Positions 1 through 7,627 of a DNA stretch of 53,035 nucleotides are shown here, one piece after another (position 1 is the first letter of the stretch; each line of letters starts with the position of its first letter). The DNA comes from JAJPKE01 sp052143275. Its GTDB lineage: Bacteria > Chloroflexota > Ktedonobacteria > Ktedonobacterales > JADMIN01. The stretch spans positions 1 through 53,035 of the forward strand of contig JBKQTH010000051.1 of NCBI GenBank assembly GCA_052143275.1, read 5' to 3'. The notes under the pieces are model-generated. The model was not told where the DNA came from. It made no database searches and saw nothing but the letters and a program-made list of their open reading frames with translations. The translations under genes and the position numbers were made by a program.

Positions 1-61
1 CGTGCTGACTTTGCGCCTCCATCCCTCCTACGTTGCCACCTTGGCACAGGAGAAGAAGAAT

Positions 62-499
62 ATGGCAACAAAGTCACCAGCTAGCTCAAGCACTGTTGAG
101 AATTTGCTTGATACGGCGGCTAGTGTCGGCGGCGTCCACACTGTGGATCTAACCCTTCGCAGCGAACCCCGATCCCGGACGAAACTCCCCCGGTCTCTTG
201 TCAACTACATACAGGCATTGTTCAAGAACCCTGATGCACACCATGGCGTTGTTGAAGCTAGGATCCGAGGGTTAAATGCTGAGAGCGGGCATGTGGAATT
301 AATTGACATGCTTAAGGCACAGATTGTTGACAAGGTGCGTGTTGCACGGGCTGGCTCTTCGTCGGCTAATCCAACCGACGATGCGGTATACGAGGCAATC
401 GAAGCAGCGTATGAGAGGAAGAAGCAGAGTTTAGTTCTGGCGACTGGACTCACATTTAGTAGCGGAGGCCGTGATGACCCGCGTGATTCAGTGGCTTAG
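62..499 (+). CDS. Hypothetical soluble protein, element cargo
   Basis: Protein of 145 aa that I do not recognise. It has no signal peptide or membrane segment. A Ser/Thr-rich start is followed by a basic stretch (around residues 33-45) and a mixed alpha-helical C-terminal half with charged helices. The ATG at 62 is chosen because AGGAG lies 9 nt upstream; the frame stays open to the left edge, so a longer form cannot be excluded. Its last 29 nt overlap the start of the next gene, a small membrane protein, which suggests translational coupling and joint function. It sits in the cargo part of an integrated element. No function is assigned. Confidence 0.6.
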   Translation: MATKSPASSSTVENLLDTAASVGGVHTVDLTLRSEPRSRTKLPRSLVNYIQALFKNPDAHHGVVEARIRGLNAESGHVELIDMLKAQIVDKVRVARAGSSSANPTDDAVYEAIEAAYERKKQSLVLATGLTFSSGGRDDPRDSVA

Positions 500-959
500 A
501 CAGGGACTCATTATCAGCAGCCTGGCCATGACAATATGGGTGCTGTGGCTACACGGCAATAGATGGGTCAATAGTGTGCTTGTTGGTGATCGAGCAAGTC
601 TTTACTCAGCTATTTTGACTGTGTCGGCAACTTTACTAGGTTTCGTGCTAACAGCCGTGTCTGTTATTCTTGTATATGCGTCCAATCCCCGTCTCACCGT
701 TATAGTAGAGCATGGCAGATTCACTGATCTTACCAAAGTATTCTTTGCCACTATCAAGTCGCTCGGCATTGCAACTTTGGCAGCACTCTTGGCATTGCTC
801 TTCGACCGCGAACAGGCACCTTCTGATGTTTTCTTCTGTATCTGCATGATCAGCGTGGCGTGGGCAACTAGTGATTTTATTCATGGCATACACGTGTTTG
901 AGAAGATTGTCGGTATTCTAGTGGCACCCTCAAAGGCGCGTCGCGGTGACAAAGCGTAA
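471..959 (+). CDS. Hypothetical small membrane protein, element cargo
   Basis: Protein of 162 aa with about four hydrophobic segments: residues 12-30, 42-66, 94-108 and 116-135. It begins with a short basic tail and ends in a Lys/Arg-rich tail, so the ends are probably cytoplasmic. A GGAGG motif 3 nt before the ATG at 471 lies inside the upstream gene, giving a 29-nt overlap. I recognise no family. A soluble protein coupled to a small membrane protein on a mobile element could be an immunity, exclusion or defence pair, but nothing in the sequence proves this. Confidence 0.6.
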   Translation: MMTRVIQWLRQGLIISSLAMTIWVLWLHGNRWVNSVLVGDRASLYSAILTVSATLLGFVLTAVSVILVYASNPRLTVIVEHGRFTDLTKVFFATIKSLGIATLAALLALLFDREQAPSDVFFCICMISVAWATSDFIHGIHVFEKIVGILVAPSKARRGDKA

Positions 960-1030
960 TGCTATAAGTACCAAAGATCTCTGAATTCATTGCTCAAAAG
1001 TATATTGTGACCATTGGTCAATCGACCTTA

Positions 1031-1474
1031 TCATGCTGTTTGGACTCCATAGACCCGTGTTACAAGCTGAAATCCCTGTTTCTCGTACCACTTATCGAAG
1101 GAAAAGATCGCGTCCGCTTGCAAACGTCGAGCCATTGCCGCAACGACCGCATCAAACAGCGTATTCTGCTTGCTCCCATGCGGATTGAAAAGCGCGAGAG
1201 CCTCAGTCAGCACAGCGTCGTTCACCGGTTCCACAGCAAGCTTTGCTTCCTTAACGACTCTTACCAGTTCTCCTGCCGCCTTCGGATTGTTTAGACGCCG
1301 GTGCAAGGTCGTCACTGCTTCCACGATGACTGTAGTGGGGTGCAGTATGTGAGCTCCATCCGCAATGAGACGATCGAGCAGTTCGAGCGAGTGCTTAGCA
1401 TGGACGTCTCCCTCGTTAAACAGAGCAATTAAGGCATCAGCATCGACAATGATAGTGCGGACATCACGTTTCAT
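1031..1474 (-). CDS. PIN-domain toxin, VapC-like ribonuclease
   Basis: Protein of 147 aa with the acidic residues of a PIN domain: Asp11 (in IIVDADAL), Glu52 (in VIVEAV), Asp108 (in NTLFDAVV) and Asp127 (in FSFDKW). PIN toxins are Mg-dependent endoribonucleases that cut tRNA or mRNA when not held by their antitoxin. The ATG at 1474 lies 5 nt after the antitoxin stop; a TTG at 1507 would overlap the antitoxin by 28 nt and lacks better support. It is the second gene of a toxin-antitoxin operon on an integrated element, where such pairs often stabilise the element. The family call is firm; the target is unknown. Confidence 0.85.
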   Translation of the reverse strand: MKRDVRTIIVDADALIALFNEGDVHAKHSLELLDRLIADGAHILHPTTVIVEAVTTLHRRLNNPKAAGELVRVVKEAKLAVEPVNDAVLTEALALFNPHGSKQNTLFDAVVAAMARRLQADAIFSFDKWYEKQGFQLVTRVYGVQTA

Positions 1475-1479
1475 GCTTC

Positions 1480-1779
1480 TTACGAATGGGGATTGTCGTC
1501 GCCCCAAAGATACGCGTCATGATGTACAGAAAGATCAGCTGGCAGGTGCTCATTCTTGAGTACAGCACGGACACGGTGCGCCATGTCACGCAATGCTGTG
1601 CCGGAGTCACGGTAGCGCAGGTCTTGGAGTGCGTCGAGATCAGTAAGGCTCACAATGGCTACCTGGGCCTTTTTCTGGCTGACCACGACGGCGGGTTCTC
1701 GTGTTGTTTTGACCCGATTGATCACCCGCTTGTAGTTGCGCAGGAGATCTCTGGTGGTGACATGTATGGGAGTAAACAT
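1480..1779 (-). CDS. Phd/YefM-family antitoxin
   Basis: Protein of 99 aa. The N-terminal part (roughly residues 1-50) has the Phd/YefM pattern: a TTRDLLRNYKRVINRV helix region, then a PAVVVSQKKAQVAIVSL beta hairpin. It should bind operator DNA as a dimer through this part and neutralise the PIN toxin with its C-terminal tail. Antitoxin first and toxin second, 5 nt apart, is the normal order. A strong promoter lies only a few nucleotides before the ATG, so the mRNA may be nearly leaderless. An imperfect inverted repeat over the -35 box is a likely autoregulatory operator. Confidence 0.85.
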   Translation of the reverse strand: MFTPIHVTTRDLLRNYKRVINRVKTTREPAVVVSQKKAQVAIVSLTDLDALQDLRYRDSGTALRDMAHRVRAVLKNEHLPADLSVHHDAYLWGDDNPHS

Positions 1780-1788
1780 AGCTCGCTT

Positions 1789-1817
1789 AGTATAGCAATG
1801 TCATACGCTTATGTCAA
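1789..1817 (-). promoter_or_regulatory. Sigma70-type promoter of the toxin-antitoxin operon
   Basis: Read on the minus strand, TTGACA (1817-1812) and TATACT (1794-1789) are separated by exactly 17 nt, a consensus-like promoter. The expected start of transcription, about 7 nt past the -10 box, is near 1782, only about 3 nt before the antitoxin ATG at 1779. This predicts a nearly leaderless transcript. Confidence 0.75.
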
Positions 1818-1823
1818 GCGCAT
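1803..1823. promoter_or_regulatory. Imperfect inverted repeat over the -35 box, candidate antitoxin operator
   Basis: ATACGCTT and AAGCGCAT flank a 5-nt spacer and match in 7 of 8 positions. The repeat covers the -35 box of the toxin-antitoxin promoter, where binding by the antitoxin would block RNA polymerase. Autoregulation is typical of Phd/YefM systems; the site itself is inferred. Confidence 0.5.
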
Positions 1824-1944
1824 ACTTATAGCGATTGATGCTGCCCATTTAGTAGAGGTGGTACTAGCCTACCTGGGTTCTCTAACTATCTCATCCACAT
1901 TTATGCGGCCTTGCGGTGATTGTTGTCCTTATAAGGAACCTGAG

Positions 1945-1966
1945 AGGAAAATGTCAGGAAAATGTC
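1945..1966. repeat. Two-copy 11-bp direct repeat upstream of the excisionase gene
   Basis: AGGAAAATGTC occurs twice in tandem without mismatch, about 40 nt before the excisionase start. The second copy runs into TGTCAA, and a TTGACA (its reverse complement) follows at 1978-1983. Tandem short sites before xis are commonly Xis or recombinase arm sites; that role is inferred. Confidence 0.5.
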
Positions 1967-2002
1967 AAGCAATATGTTTGACAAGCTATACAATGCAGCT
2001 AT

Positions 2003-2308
2003 ATGGCAGAGTACAGACCATTACCATTTCAGAAGCTGGGCGCACTAGCCGATTCCCACCAGGTATCGGCGCCCCCGGCTGCAGCGGAAACGCCGTACAA
2101 GGCACAGAATGTTTCTAAGTTGTTGATAACTGTGGAGGAAGCAGCCGCTTCGCTTAGTGTTGGGCGTCCAAAGATGTGGCAGCTGGTCATGACTGGCGAA
2201 GTTCCATCTATCAAGATTGGGGCTTCTCGTCGCATTCCGGTTAGCGTGCTTGAAGGCTATGTACAACAAAAACTTGCCGCTGCTGAAGAGGAGCGGGCGA
2301 GGAGGTAA
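2003..2308 (+). CDS. Excisionase-like helix-turn-helix protein
   Basis: Protein of 101 aa. Residues about 40-90 match the HTH_17/excisionase pattern: LLITVEEAAASLSVGRP, then a tryptophan-containing second helix, then PSIKIGASRRIPVSVLEGYV with the typical basic wing. Such proteins bend DNA and direct the integrase toward excision, or act as small regulators. It ends 4 nt before the integrase start, whose Shine-Dalgarno lies in its last codons, so the two are coupled. The start has only a weak ribosome site; about 40 N-terminal residues precede the HTH and may be dispensable. Confidence 0.8.
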   Translation: MAEYRPLPFQKLGALADSHQVSAPPAAAETPYKAQNVSKLLITVEEAAASLSVGRPKMWQLVMTGEVPSIKIGASRRIPVSVLEGYVQQKLAAAEEERARR

Positions 2309-2312
2309 CGAT

Positions 2313-3662
2313 ATGGCAAATCGAGGGAAAAACGAAGGAACGATATTCAAGAGGACCGATGGCCGCTGGGTAGCAATGATGAGTGTAGGATACGGCCGGC
2401 GCAAGTCTTTCTATGGCAAGACACGCCAGGAGGTCCAGCGCCAGCTGGCTGCTGCTCAGCGCGATATCGATGCGGGCGTTCCCCTCGTCACGGATCGACA
2501 AACTGTTGGGCAGTACCTGCAGAGCTGGTTAGAGACAATGAAACCGACCATGGAGTTTAGTAGCTGGAATCGGAACCGTGAGTATGTGGAGTTGCACATT
2601 GTGCCCGCCGTTGGCCATGTACGCTTGCGAGATCTCACTGCTCAACAGGTGCAGAAGCTCTATGCGAACCGGATGATGACTGGGCTCTCGAGTTCGACGG
2701 TGCGTCATATGCATGCGACGCTGCACAAAGCGCTGAAAGACGCAGAGCGCCTCGGACTTGTCGCTCGCAACGTCTGCAAGCTCGTGAATGTCCCCAGAAT
2801 GGCCGAGACCGAGATTCATCCGCTCTCCTCAGTACAGGCGCGCCTTTTATTAACTACTGTTGCCAGAACTCGTATGGAAGCTCTCTACGTGCTCGCGCTG
2901 ACTACTGGCATGCGGCTCAGTGAACTGTTGGGACTGCGTTGGTCTGATCTTGACTTGGATGCCCAACCGACTGCTGTGGTGCATGTACGGATGCAACTCA
3001 AGCAAATTGAAGGACAATGGGTCTGGAAAGAGCCCAAGACAAAGCGTAGCAGAAGGCAGATCGCCCTCCCTGAGCGAGCTGTTGAGATTTTGCGACGTCA
3101 TCAGATCCAGCAACTGGCAGAGCGACAGCGACTGGGGCCAATCTGGGAGGATCACGACCTCGTGTTTTGCACCCAAACTGGCAGACCACTCATGGCTCGC
3201 AACGTCTATCGCAGTCTCATGAGAGTACTGAAGAAAGCAGGCTTACCACATATCCGCTTCCATGATCTGCGCCATACAGCAGCAACTCTACTTCTATCTG
3301 CACGCGTCAATCCCAAAGTGGTGAGCGAGATGCTCGGCCATGCCTCCATTACCATCACGTTGGACATCTATGCCCATGTTCTGCCAGATATGCAGCAAGA
3401 CGCTGCCACAGCCATAGGACGACTTCTACTTCCCTCACCTGACCTTGGCTACGAGGAGAATGCAGAACGAAGGCGCCTTGATGAAACCCCGGTGAGATCT
3501 GACGTTGTGATACGAACTGCTGTCAAAACTGCTGTCAAAAGGTCTCTAGTGGGGGTAAACGACCTAGGTAGTGGGTACGCAAATAGCCTTGAAATCAGTG
3601 GCGGCCCCGCCGAGAATCGAACTCGGATGACCGGTTTAGAAGACCGGTGCTTTGTCCATTAA
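2313..3662 (+). CDS. Tyrosine recombinase / phage-type integrase
   Basis: Protein of 449 aa. Order: an N-terminal arm-type binding region with the G-T-I-F-K-R-x-D-G-R-W pattern (residues 6-50), a SAM-like core-binding domain (65-145), and the catalytic domain (165-370). The active-site set is present: Arg201, His317, Arg320, His343 and Tyr353. It should carry out site-specific integration and excision of the element. The ATG at 2313 follows a strong AGGAGG motif; the longer frame from 2217 has no such support. The tail contains a 12-bp tandem duplication (TAVKTAVK), and its last 20 or so codons are the antisense of a tRNA-Arg gene, so the C-terminus depends on the integrated state. Confidence 0.95.
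   Translation: MANRGKNEGTIFKRTDGRWVAMMSVGYGRRKSFYGKTRQEVQRQLAAAQRDIDAGVPLVTDRQTVGQYLQSWLETMKPTMEFSSWNRNREYVELHIVPAVGHVRLRDLTAQQVQKLYANRMMTGLSSSTVRHMHATLHKALKDAERLGLVARNVCKLVNVPRMAETEIHPLSSVQARLLLTTVARTRMEALYVLALTTGMRLSELLGLRWSDLDLDAQPTAVVHVRMQLKQIEGQWVWKEPKTKRSRRQIALPERAVEILRRHQIQQLAERQRLGPIWEDHDLVFCTQTGRPLMARNVYRSLMRVLKKAGLPHIRFHDLRHTAATLLLSARVNPKVVSEMLGHASITITLDIYAHVLPDMQQDAATAIGRLLLPSPDLGYEENAERRRLDETPVRSDVVIRTAVKTAVKRSLVGVNDLGSGYANSLEISGGPAENRTRMTGLEDRCFVH
3515..3538. repeat. Two-copy 12-bp direct repeat in the integrase 3' end
   Basis: AACTGCTGTCAA is present twice in tandem without mismatch and in frame (four codons each). It lies about 65 nt from the tRNA end where recombination is expected. 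It contains TGTCAA, a word also found near the excisionase promoter region, so it could be a pair of recombinase arm sites; this is inference. Confidence 0.5.
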
Positions 3663-3673
3663 GCTACGGGGCC
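3602..3673 (-). tRNA. tRNA-Arg (anticodon TCT)
   Basis: The minus strand folds into a full cloverleaf of 72 nt: a 7-bp acceptor stem GGCCCCG/CGGGGCC, a 4-bp D stem, a 5-bp anticodon stem CCGGT/ACCGG with loop CTTCTAA, a 4-nt variable region, and a T stem CCGAG/CTCGG with loop TTCGATT. Anticodon TCT reads AGA/AGG arginine codons. The discriminator is G, and CCA follows directly in the DNA (3601-3599). The integrase ORF of the neighbouring element overlaps the gene on the other strand by 61 nt, and the tRNA 3' end is the probable attachment site. Confidence 0.95.
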
Positions 3674-4296
3674 GGATGTCTCCGAAAAATTCCGGGTTTG
3701 CATCATGCGAGCGATGAAATATTTTGTGGTTGAACTGGTGCTCTCAACAGGGTAGTTCTGTGCTCCCAACTGCACAGAATTATATCGCATGATTCACACT
3801 ATGGCAATAGTCAGGCAGCTTGCTGTTCGCGCTGAGCCTGATATTGATCACAGACTTCTGTCCAATGAAATCGATTGTTAGAGCGCCGGGCGGCGCGCCT
3901 GGACGACCTGTTAGGAAGCCGTGCATGGGGCCCTCGGTGATCAGGCCCATGAGGTTATACAGTCGACGAATGGCCTGGGGCTGGCGGCCAGGCAGGGTCG
4001 CTTGCAGTAGGGTCGACATTGGCGCCGAAGCGTAGGCCTTGATGATTATCGCTCACCGAGACCGAGGTCGTCCCTTTCTCTGCACTTGGAACCGTCGCCG
4101 GGTGCAGCCGTCTCTGCGTGTGAGGACTTCGTGCCGCTCTCACGGCTTGCTCTGCAAGGTGTAGATCATGGCCATGTTAAGACCTTGTAAGACACTCTTA
4201 ATGTGTGATACACTATCCGCTAGGGCGGGGCACAGTAGCGTACAGCTGCCGGTTCCTCGCCTGATTTTTGTTACGGCCAGCAGAGGACCAAATCTC
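3674..4296. other. Gene-poor stretch between tRNA-Arg and the MBL-fold gene
   Basis: No convincing gene is seen. Minus-strand ORFs of 79 aa (4019-3780) and 62 aa (4143-3955) are open but lack ribosome sites and recognisable motifs. The first has protein-like composition and could be the remnant of a larger decayed gene. The 5' part should hold the tRNA-Arg promoter, which I cannot locate. A weak promoter candidate for the downstream gene is TTGTAA (4185-4190) and TACACT (4209-4214), 18 nt apart. Confidence 0.4.
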
Positions 4297-4947
4297 ATGG
4301 AATTAACCTGGCTGGGGCATTCATGCTTCCGCCTACGTGGCAAAGATGCCACACTTATTACTGACCCTCCCGCTCCTTCAACCGGGTACTCGCTCGGTCG
4401 CATCACCGCCGACATTGTCACCCTCAGTCACCAGCATATCGGGCATAACTATGTCAAAGGCATTGGCGGCGAGCCGCGTGTGGTATCTGGACCTGGGGAG
4501 TATGAGATTTCGCAGATACTTATTACCGGTGTACAGACCTATCACGATGAAGAACGCGGCAAGCGTCTAGGTCGCAATACTGCCTACCTCATCACCATGG
4601 ACGACGTCCAATTCTGCCATCTTGGTGATCTGGGTACCCTTCTCGATGACAATGCGCAAGAAGCATTGGCAGGCGCTGACGTACTGCTGGTGCCGGTCGG
4701 CGGTGGCAATGCGTTGAACGCCGAGCGAGCCGCCGAAGTGGTTGCGCAGATTGAACCAAGTATTATCGTTCCTATGCACTATGCGACACCAAGTTATCGT
4801 CCAGGAGAAGTAGCGCTGGACCCGCTGGATAAATTCTGTCACGAAATGGGAGTGGAGATGACCGAGCCGCTATCCAAGGCGATAATCACCAAAGCTACCC
4901 TACCTGCGGAAACCCAGGTATTAATCCTGGGATATCGGGGACAATAG
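4297..4947 (+). CDS. MBL-fold metal-dependent hydrolase, UlaG-like
   Basis: Protein of 216 aa, typical of the short UlaG-like metallo-beta-lactamase-fold hydrolases. Visible signature parts are the opening MELTWLGHSCFRL, Asp23 in ITDP, the histidine motif at residues 45-50 (HQHIGH), His108 and Asp111 in CHLGDLG, and His161 in PMHY. In most relatives the first motif is HxHxDH; here the aspartate position is Gly49, so the second metal site may be altered. The start at 4297 follows GAGGA; an upstream in-frame ATG lacks family similarity. It is a single gene followed by a hairpin. Substrate unknown. Confidence 0.85.
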   Translation: MELTWLGHSCFRLRGKDATLITDPPAPSTGYSLGRITADIVTLSHQHIGHNYVKGIGGEPRVVSGPGEYEISQILITGVQTYHDEERGKRLGRNTAYLITMDDVQFCHLGDLGTLLDDNAQEALAGADVLLVPVGGGNALNAERAAEVVAQIEPSIIVPMHYATPSYRPGEVALDPLDKFCHEMGVEMTEPLSKAIITKATLPAETQVLILGYRGQ

Positions 4948-4955
4948 ACGAAATG

Positions 4956-4998
4956 AAGGGGCTAGACCTGAAGCGATGGGTCTGGCCCCTTCCTCGTT
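4956..4998 (+). terminator. Terminator-like hairpin after the MBL-fold gene
   Basis: A 13-bp stem (4956-4968 with 4979-4991, one G-T pair) encloses a 10-nt loop and is followed by a T/C-rich tail (4991-4999). It lies 8 nt after the stop codon at 4947 and before pyrG, so it probably separates the two transcripts. Confidence 0.65.
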
Positions 4999-5099
4999 TA
5001 CGGAGAAAGGTCCGAAACGGTAGACAGTTCATGTGTATGGTATGCGACAAGTTCTGGTACGGCATAAGCAGTGTTAATGCGCAATTGGGAGGGTAAGAC

Positions 5100-6815
5100 A
5101 TGACTAAGTACTTGTTCGTAACTGGTGGTGTCGCATCGTCTGTCGGCAAAGGGATCGCCGTGGCTTCGATTGGCCGGCTGCTAAAGAGTCGGGGAGTTTC
5201 GGTAGTCATTATGAAGCTTGATCCCTATATCAACGTTGATCCAGGCACCATGTCGCCATATCAGCACGGCGAAGTCTTTGTAACCGATGATGGAGCAGAG
5301 ACCGACCTAGACCTGGGGCACTACGAGCGCTTTACCGATGAGGCAGCCACCCAGGCCAGTAACGTTACGACCGGCCAGGTCTATGCGGAAGTGATCGGCA
5401 AAGAGCGTAGGGGCGAGTATCTTGGAGGCACAATCCAGGTGATCCCTCACATCACCAACCAGATCAAGGACCGCATTCACACCATGGCCCGCACCAGCAG
5501 CGCCGATGTGGTGATCTGTGAAGTTGGCGGTACGGTCGGTGACATTGAAGGAGAGCCGTTTCTGGAGGCCATACGCCAGATGCGCAAGGACGTTGGGCGT
5601 GACGACGTATTGTTTCTGCACGTAACATTGCTTCCCTATATAGGCGCCACCAATGAGCTCAAGACCAAGCCAACTCAACATAGCGTCAAAGAGCTGCTGC
5701 GTGCCGGGATTCAGCCGGATGTCATTCTGTGCCGCTCGGATTATCCGGTGAGCGACGACATACGCGAGAAAATCGCCCTTTTCTGTAATATTGAGCAGCG
5801 AGCAGTCATTCCATTGGTAACCGCAAACAGCATTTACGAAGTGCCTTTGATGCTGGAAGATTCGGGACTCGGAGAGTTTCTGGTGGAGACCCTCCATATC
5901 CGGCAACAGCATCCGGCAGATCTCACCGAGTGGAAAGCACTGGTCAATCGCATTGAGGCTGAGAAGCCGGTGGTACGAATAGCGTTAGTTGGGAAATATG
6001 TGGCTCTACACGATGCCTATCTCTCGGTGGTTGAGGCAGTCAACCATGCGGCTTGGGCCAATGGGGTAGATGTCCAGATCGAATGGGTCAATTCGGAGAC
6101 GCTTGAGTCGGCTTGGGCTGACTACGAGCCATTGCTGGCCTCGGTGGACGGTATCATTGTCCCAGGTGGCTTTGGGCATCGTGGTATCGAGGGGAAGGTC
6201 AAAGCGGCGGAACTGGCCCGTGAAAGGGATATTCCATATTTGGGCCTCTGCCTGGGGATGCAGGTCGCAGTGATCGAATTTGCCCGTCATGTTCTTGATC
6301 TCGAAGATGCCAACAGCTCCGAGTTCGATCCAGAGTCGCAAAACAAAGTCATTGATCTTATGCCGAATCAGCGGATTATCGCTGAAAAAGGCGGTACTAT
6401 GAGACTCGGACAGTGGGTTTGCTGCCTCACAACTGGCAGCAAGGTAGAAGCTGCATACGGCAAACCTATCGTCTTCGAGCGGCACCGCCATCGCTACGAG
6501 TTCAATAATAGCTATCGCAAGGCAATGGAAGCGGCGGGGATGTCGCTGTGTGGCCAATCAGCCGACGGCAGCCTTATCGAGATTATCGAGCTTAAAAATC
6601 ACCCATGGTTTGTCGGTACCCAGTTCCATCCAGAGTTCAAGAGCCGGCCAACTCGCCCGCATCCTTTATTCAGAGCTTTCATCGCCAGTGCGGTCAAGCG
6701 AGCAGGGTTGGTGCCGTCCAGAGAGCAATCGCCATCGATGGGGCAGCTGGCCGTGAACGGTCATGACGCCAGTGTGACCAGCGCTCTCACCGGCGGCTTG
6801 AATGATCTTGGTTAG
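5100..6815 (+). CDS. pyrG: CTP synthase
   Basis: Protein of 571 aa that makes CTP from UTP, ATP and glutamine, the last step of pyrimidine nucleotide synthesis. The N-terminal synthase domain begins KYLFVTGGVASSVGKG with its P-loop, followed by the DPYINVDPGTMSPYQHGEV signature. The C-terminal class I amidotransferase domain has the nucleophile Cys384 (GLCLGMQ) and the His510/Glu512 pair (TQFHPEF). It is slightly longer than the usual 535-550 aa because of a C-terminal tail of about 30 residues. The ATG at 5100 follows GGGAGGG. A standalone glutamine amidotransferase gene follows 22 nt downstream. Confidence 0.98.
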   Translation: MTKYLFVTGGVASSVGKGIAVASIGRLLKSRGVSVVIMKLDPYINVDPGTMSPYQHGEVFVTDDGAETDLDLGHYERFTDEAATQASNVTTGQVYAEVIGKERRGEYLGGTIQVIPHITNQIKDRIHTMARTSSADVVICEVGGTVGDIEGEPFLEAIRQMRKDVGRDDVLFLHVTLLPYIGATNELKTKPTQHSVKELLRAGIQPDVILCRSDYPVSDDIREKIALFCNIEQRAVIPLVTANSIYEVPLMLEDSGLGEFLVETLHIRQQHPADLTEWKALVNRIEAEKPVVRIALVGKYVALHDAYLSVVEAVNHAAWANGVDVQIEWVNSETLESAWADYEPLLASVDGIIVPGGFGHRGIEGKVKAAELARERDIPYLGLCLGMQVAVIEFARHVLDLEDANSSEFDPESQNKVIDLMPNQRIIAEKGGTMRLGQWVCCLTTGSKVEAAYGKPIVFERHRHRYEFNNSYRKAMEAAGMSLCGQSADGSLIEIIELKNHPWFVGTQFHPEFKSRPTRPHPLFRAFIASAVKRAGLVPSREQSPSMGQLAVNGHDASVTSALTGGLNDLG

Positions 6816-6837
6816 CTTTCCGCAAGAGGAGCGCAGG

Positions 6838-7545
6838 ATGAGGCCGGTTCTGGTAATTGAAAATGCACCCGACGCTCCGGCCGGCCTGGTTGGCCAGATT
6901 ATGCAAAGTCAGGGCATCGACTATGATGTGGTGAATGTGCCACAGGGCAAGATTCCGGAGGTCGAGGATAGCGCCGCTCTAGTTATCCTTGGAGGGCCAC
7001 AGCATGTAGGTAACTATGAACAGTATCCGTACTTTGCATCGGAAGAGCTTTTGATCCAGAAGGCCATCAGTAAGGACATACCCTGTCTGGGCATCTGTCT
7101 TGGCGGCCAATTGCTGGCGCACTCATTGGGCGCGCGTGTGGGGCGCCACCATGTTGCCGAGGTGGGCTTCTCGGAGGTACAGCTTACCGAAGCCGGAGCG
7201 AATGATCCTTTATTCCGTGGCCTACCTAATCCTCAATTGGTCTTTCAATGGCATGTGGATGCCTTTGCTCTGCCGGAAAGCGCAGTGCTACTGGCTACCA
7301 GCCTGGCGACACCCAATCAGGCATTCAGCTATGCTGGAAGAGCGTATGGATTGCAGTACCATGTTGAAGTTCTTCCTGAGATATTCGAGCTGTGGCTGCA
7401 CGAAGAGACTAGTGAGCTTGATGAGGTTTTGGGATCAGACGCCATCGCCGATCTTAGCCGCGGTTGGCACAGCAGTTACGCCACTTACCGAGAACAGTCC
7501 ACGCTGATGATCTACAACTTCCTGCGGGTGGCCGAACTCTTGTAG
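6838..7545 (+). CDS. Type 1 glutamine amidotransferase, standalone
   Basis: Protein of 235 aa with a complete class I amidotransferase triad: the Cys in CLGICLGGQLLAH (around residue 87) and the His/Glu pair in GLQYHVE (around residue 180). It resembles the GuaA-type single-domain amidotransferases that release ammonia from glutamine for an unknown acceptor, or hydrolyse gamma-glutamyl compounds. No synthase domain is attached. The ATG at 6838 has AGAGGAG upstream; an ATG at 6802 would overlap pyrG and has none. It lies 22 nt after pyrG and probably shares its transcript, but no shared role is evident. Confidence 0.88.
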   Translation: MRPVLVIENAPDAPAGLVGQIMQSQGIDYDVVNVPQGKIPEVEDSAALVILGGPQHVGNYEQYPYFASEELLIQKAISKDIPCLGICLGGQLLAHSLGARVGRHHVAEVGFSEVQLTEAGANDPLFRGLPNPQLVFQWHVDAFALPESAVLLATSLATPNQAFSYAGRAYGLQYHVEVLPEIFELWLHEETSELDEVLGSDAIADLSRGWHSSYATYREQSTLMIYNFLRVAELL

Positions 7546-7627
7546 GTCTAACCGGTCTAAAAGGGATCAGTCGCCTAAGAGTCAGTTGCCTTCGATGAAG
7601 TAGGGCGCGAAAGGCAAGTTACCAATT

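Larger units (their letters stand above)
1..3602. mobile_element. Integrase-proximal end of an element integrated at tRNA-Arg(TCT)
   Basis: The stretch carries a tyrosine recombinase, an excisionase-like HTH protein, a toxin-antitoxin pair and two unknown cargo genes, and it stops at the 3' end of a tRNA gene. That is the usual arrangement when an element uses a tRNA 3' end as its attachment site: the tRNA lies on the minus strand, its 3' end is at 3602, and the integrase lies directly beyond it. I see no second copy of the tRNA 3' end within the window, so the other end must lie to the left, outside the window. The precise boundary is inferred from position only. Confidence 0.7.

Noticed and set aside
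1486..2118. Plus-strand ORF of 210 aa across the toxin-antitoxin locus
   Set aside because: It is the opposite-strand shadow of the antitoxin gene plus its promoter and has no protein family likeness.
2217..2312. N-terminal extension of the integrase by 32 residues
   Set aside because: The strong AGGAGG before ATG 2313 and the family start pattern favour the shorter protein; the extension overlaps the excisionase gene.
3780..4019. Minus-strand ORF of 79 aa in the gap after the tRNA
   Set aside because: Protein-like composition, but no ribosome site, no recognised motif and an overlapping plus-strand frame. Too weak to call a gene; noted in the gap entry.
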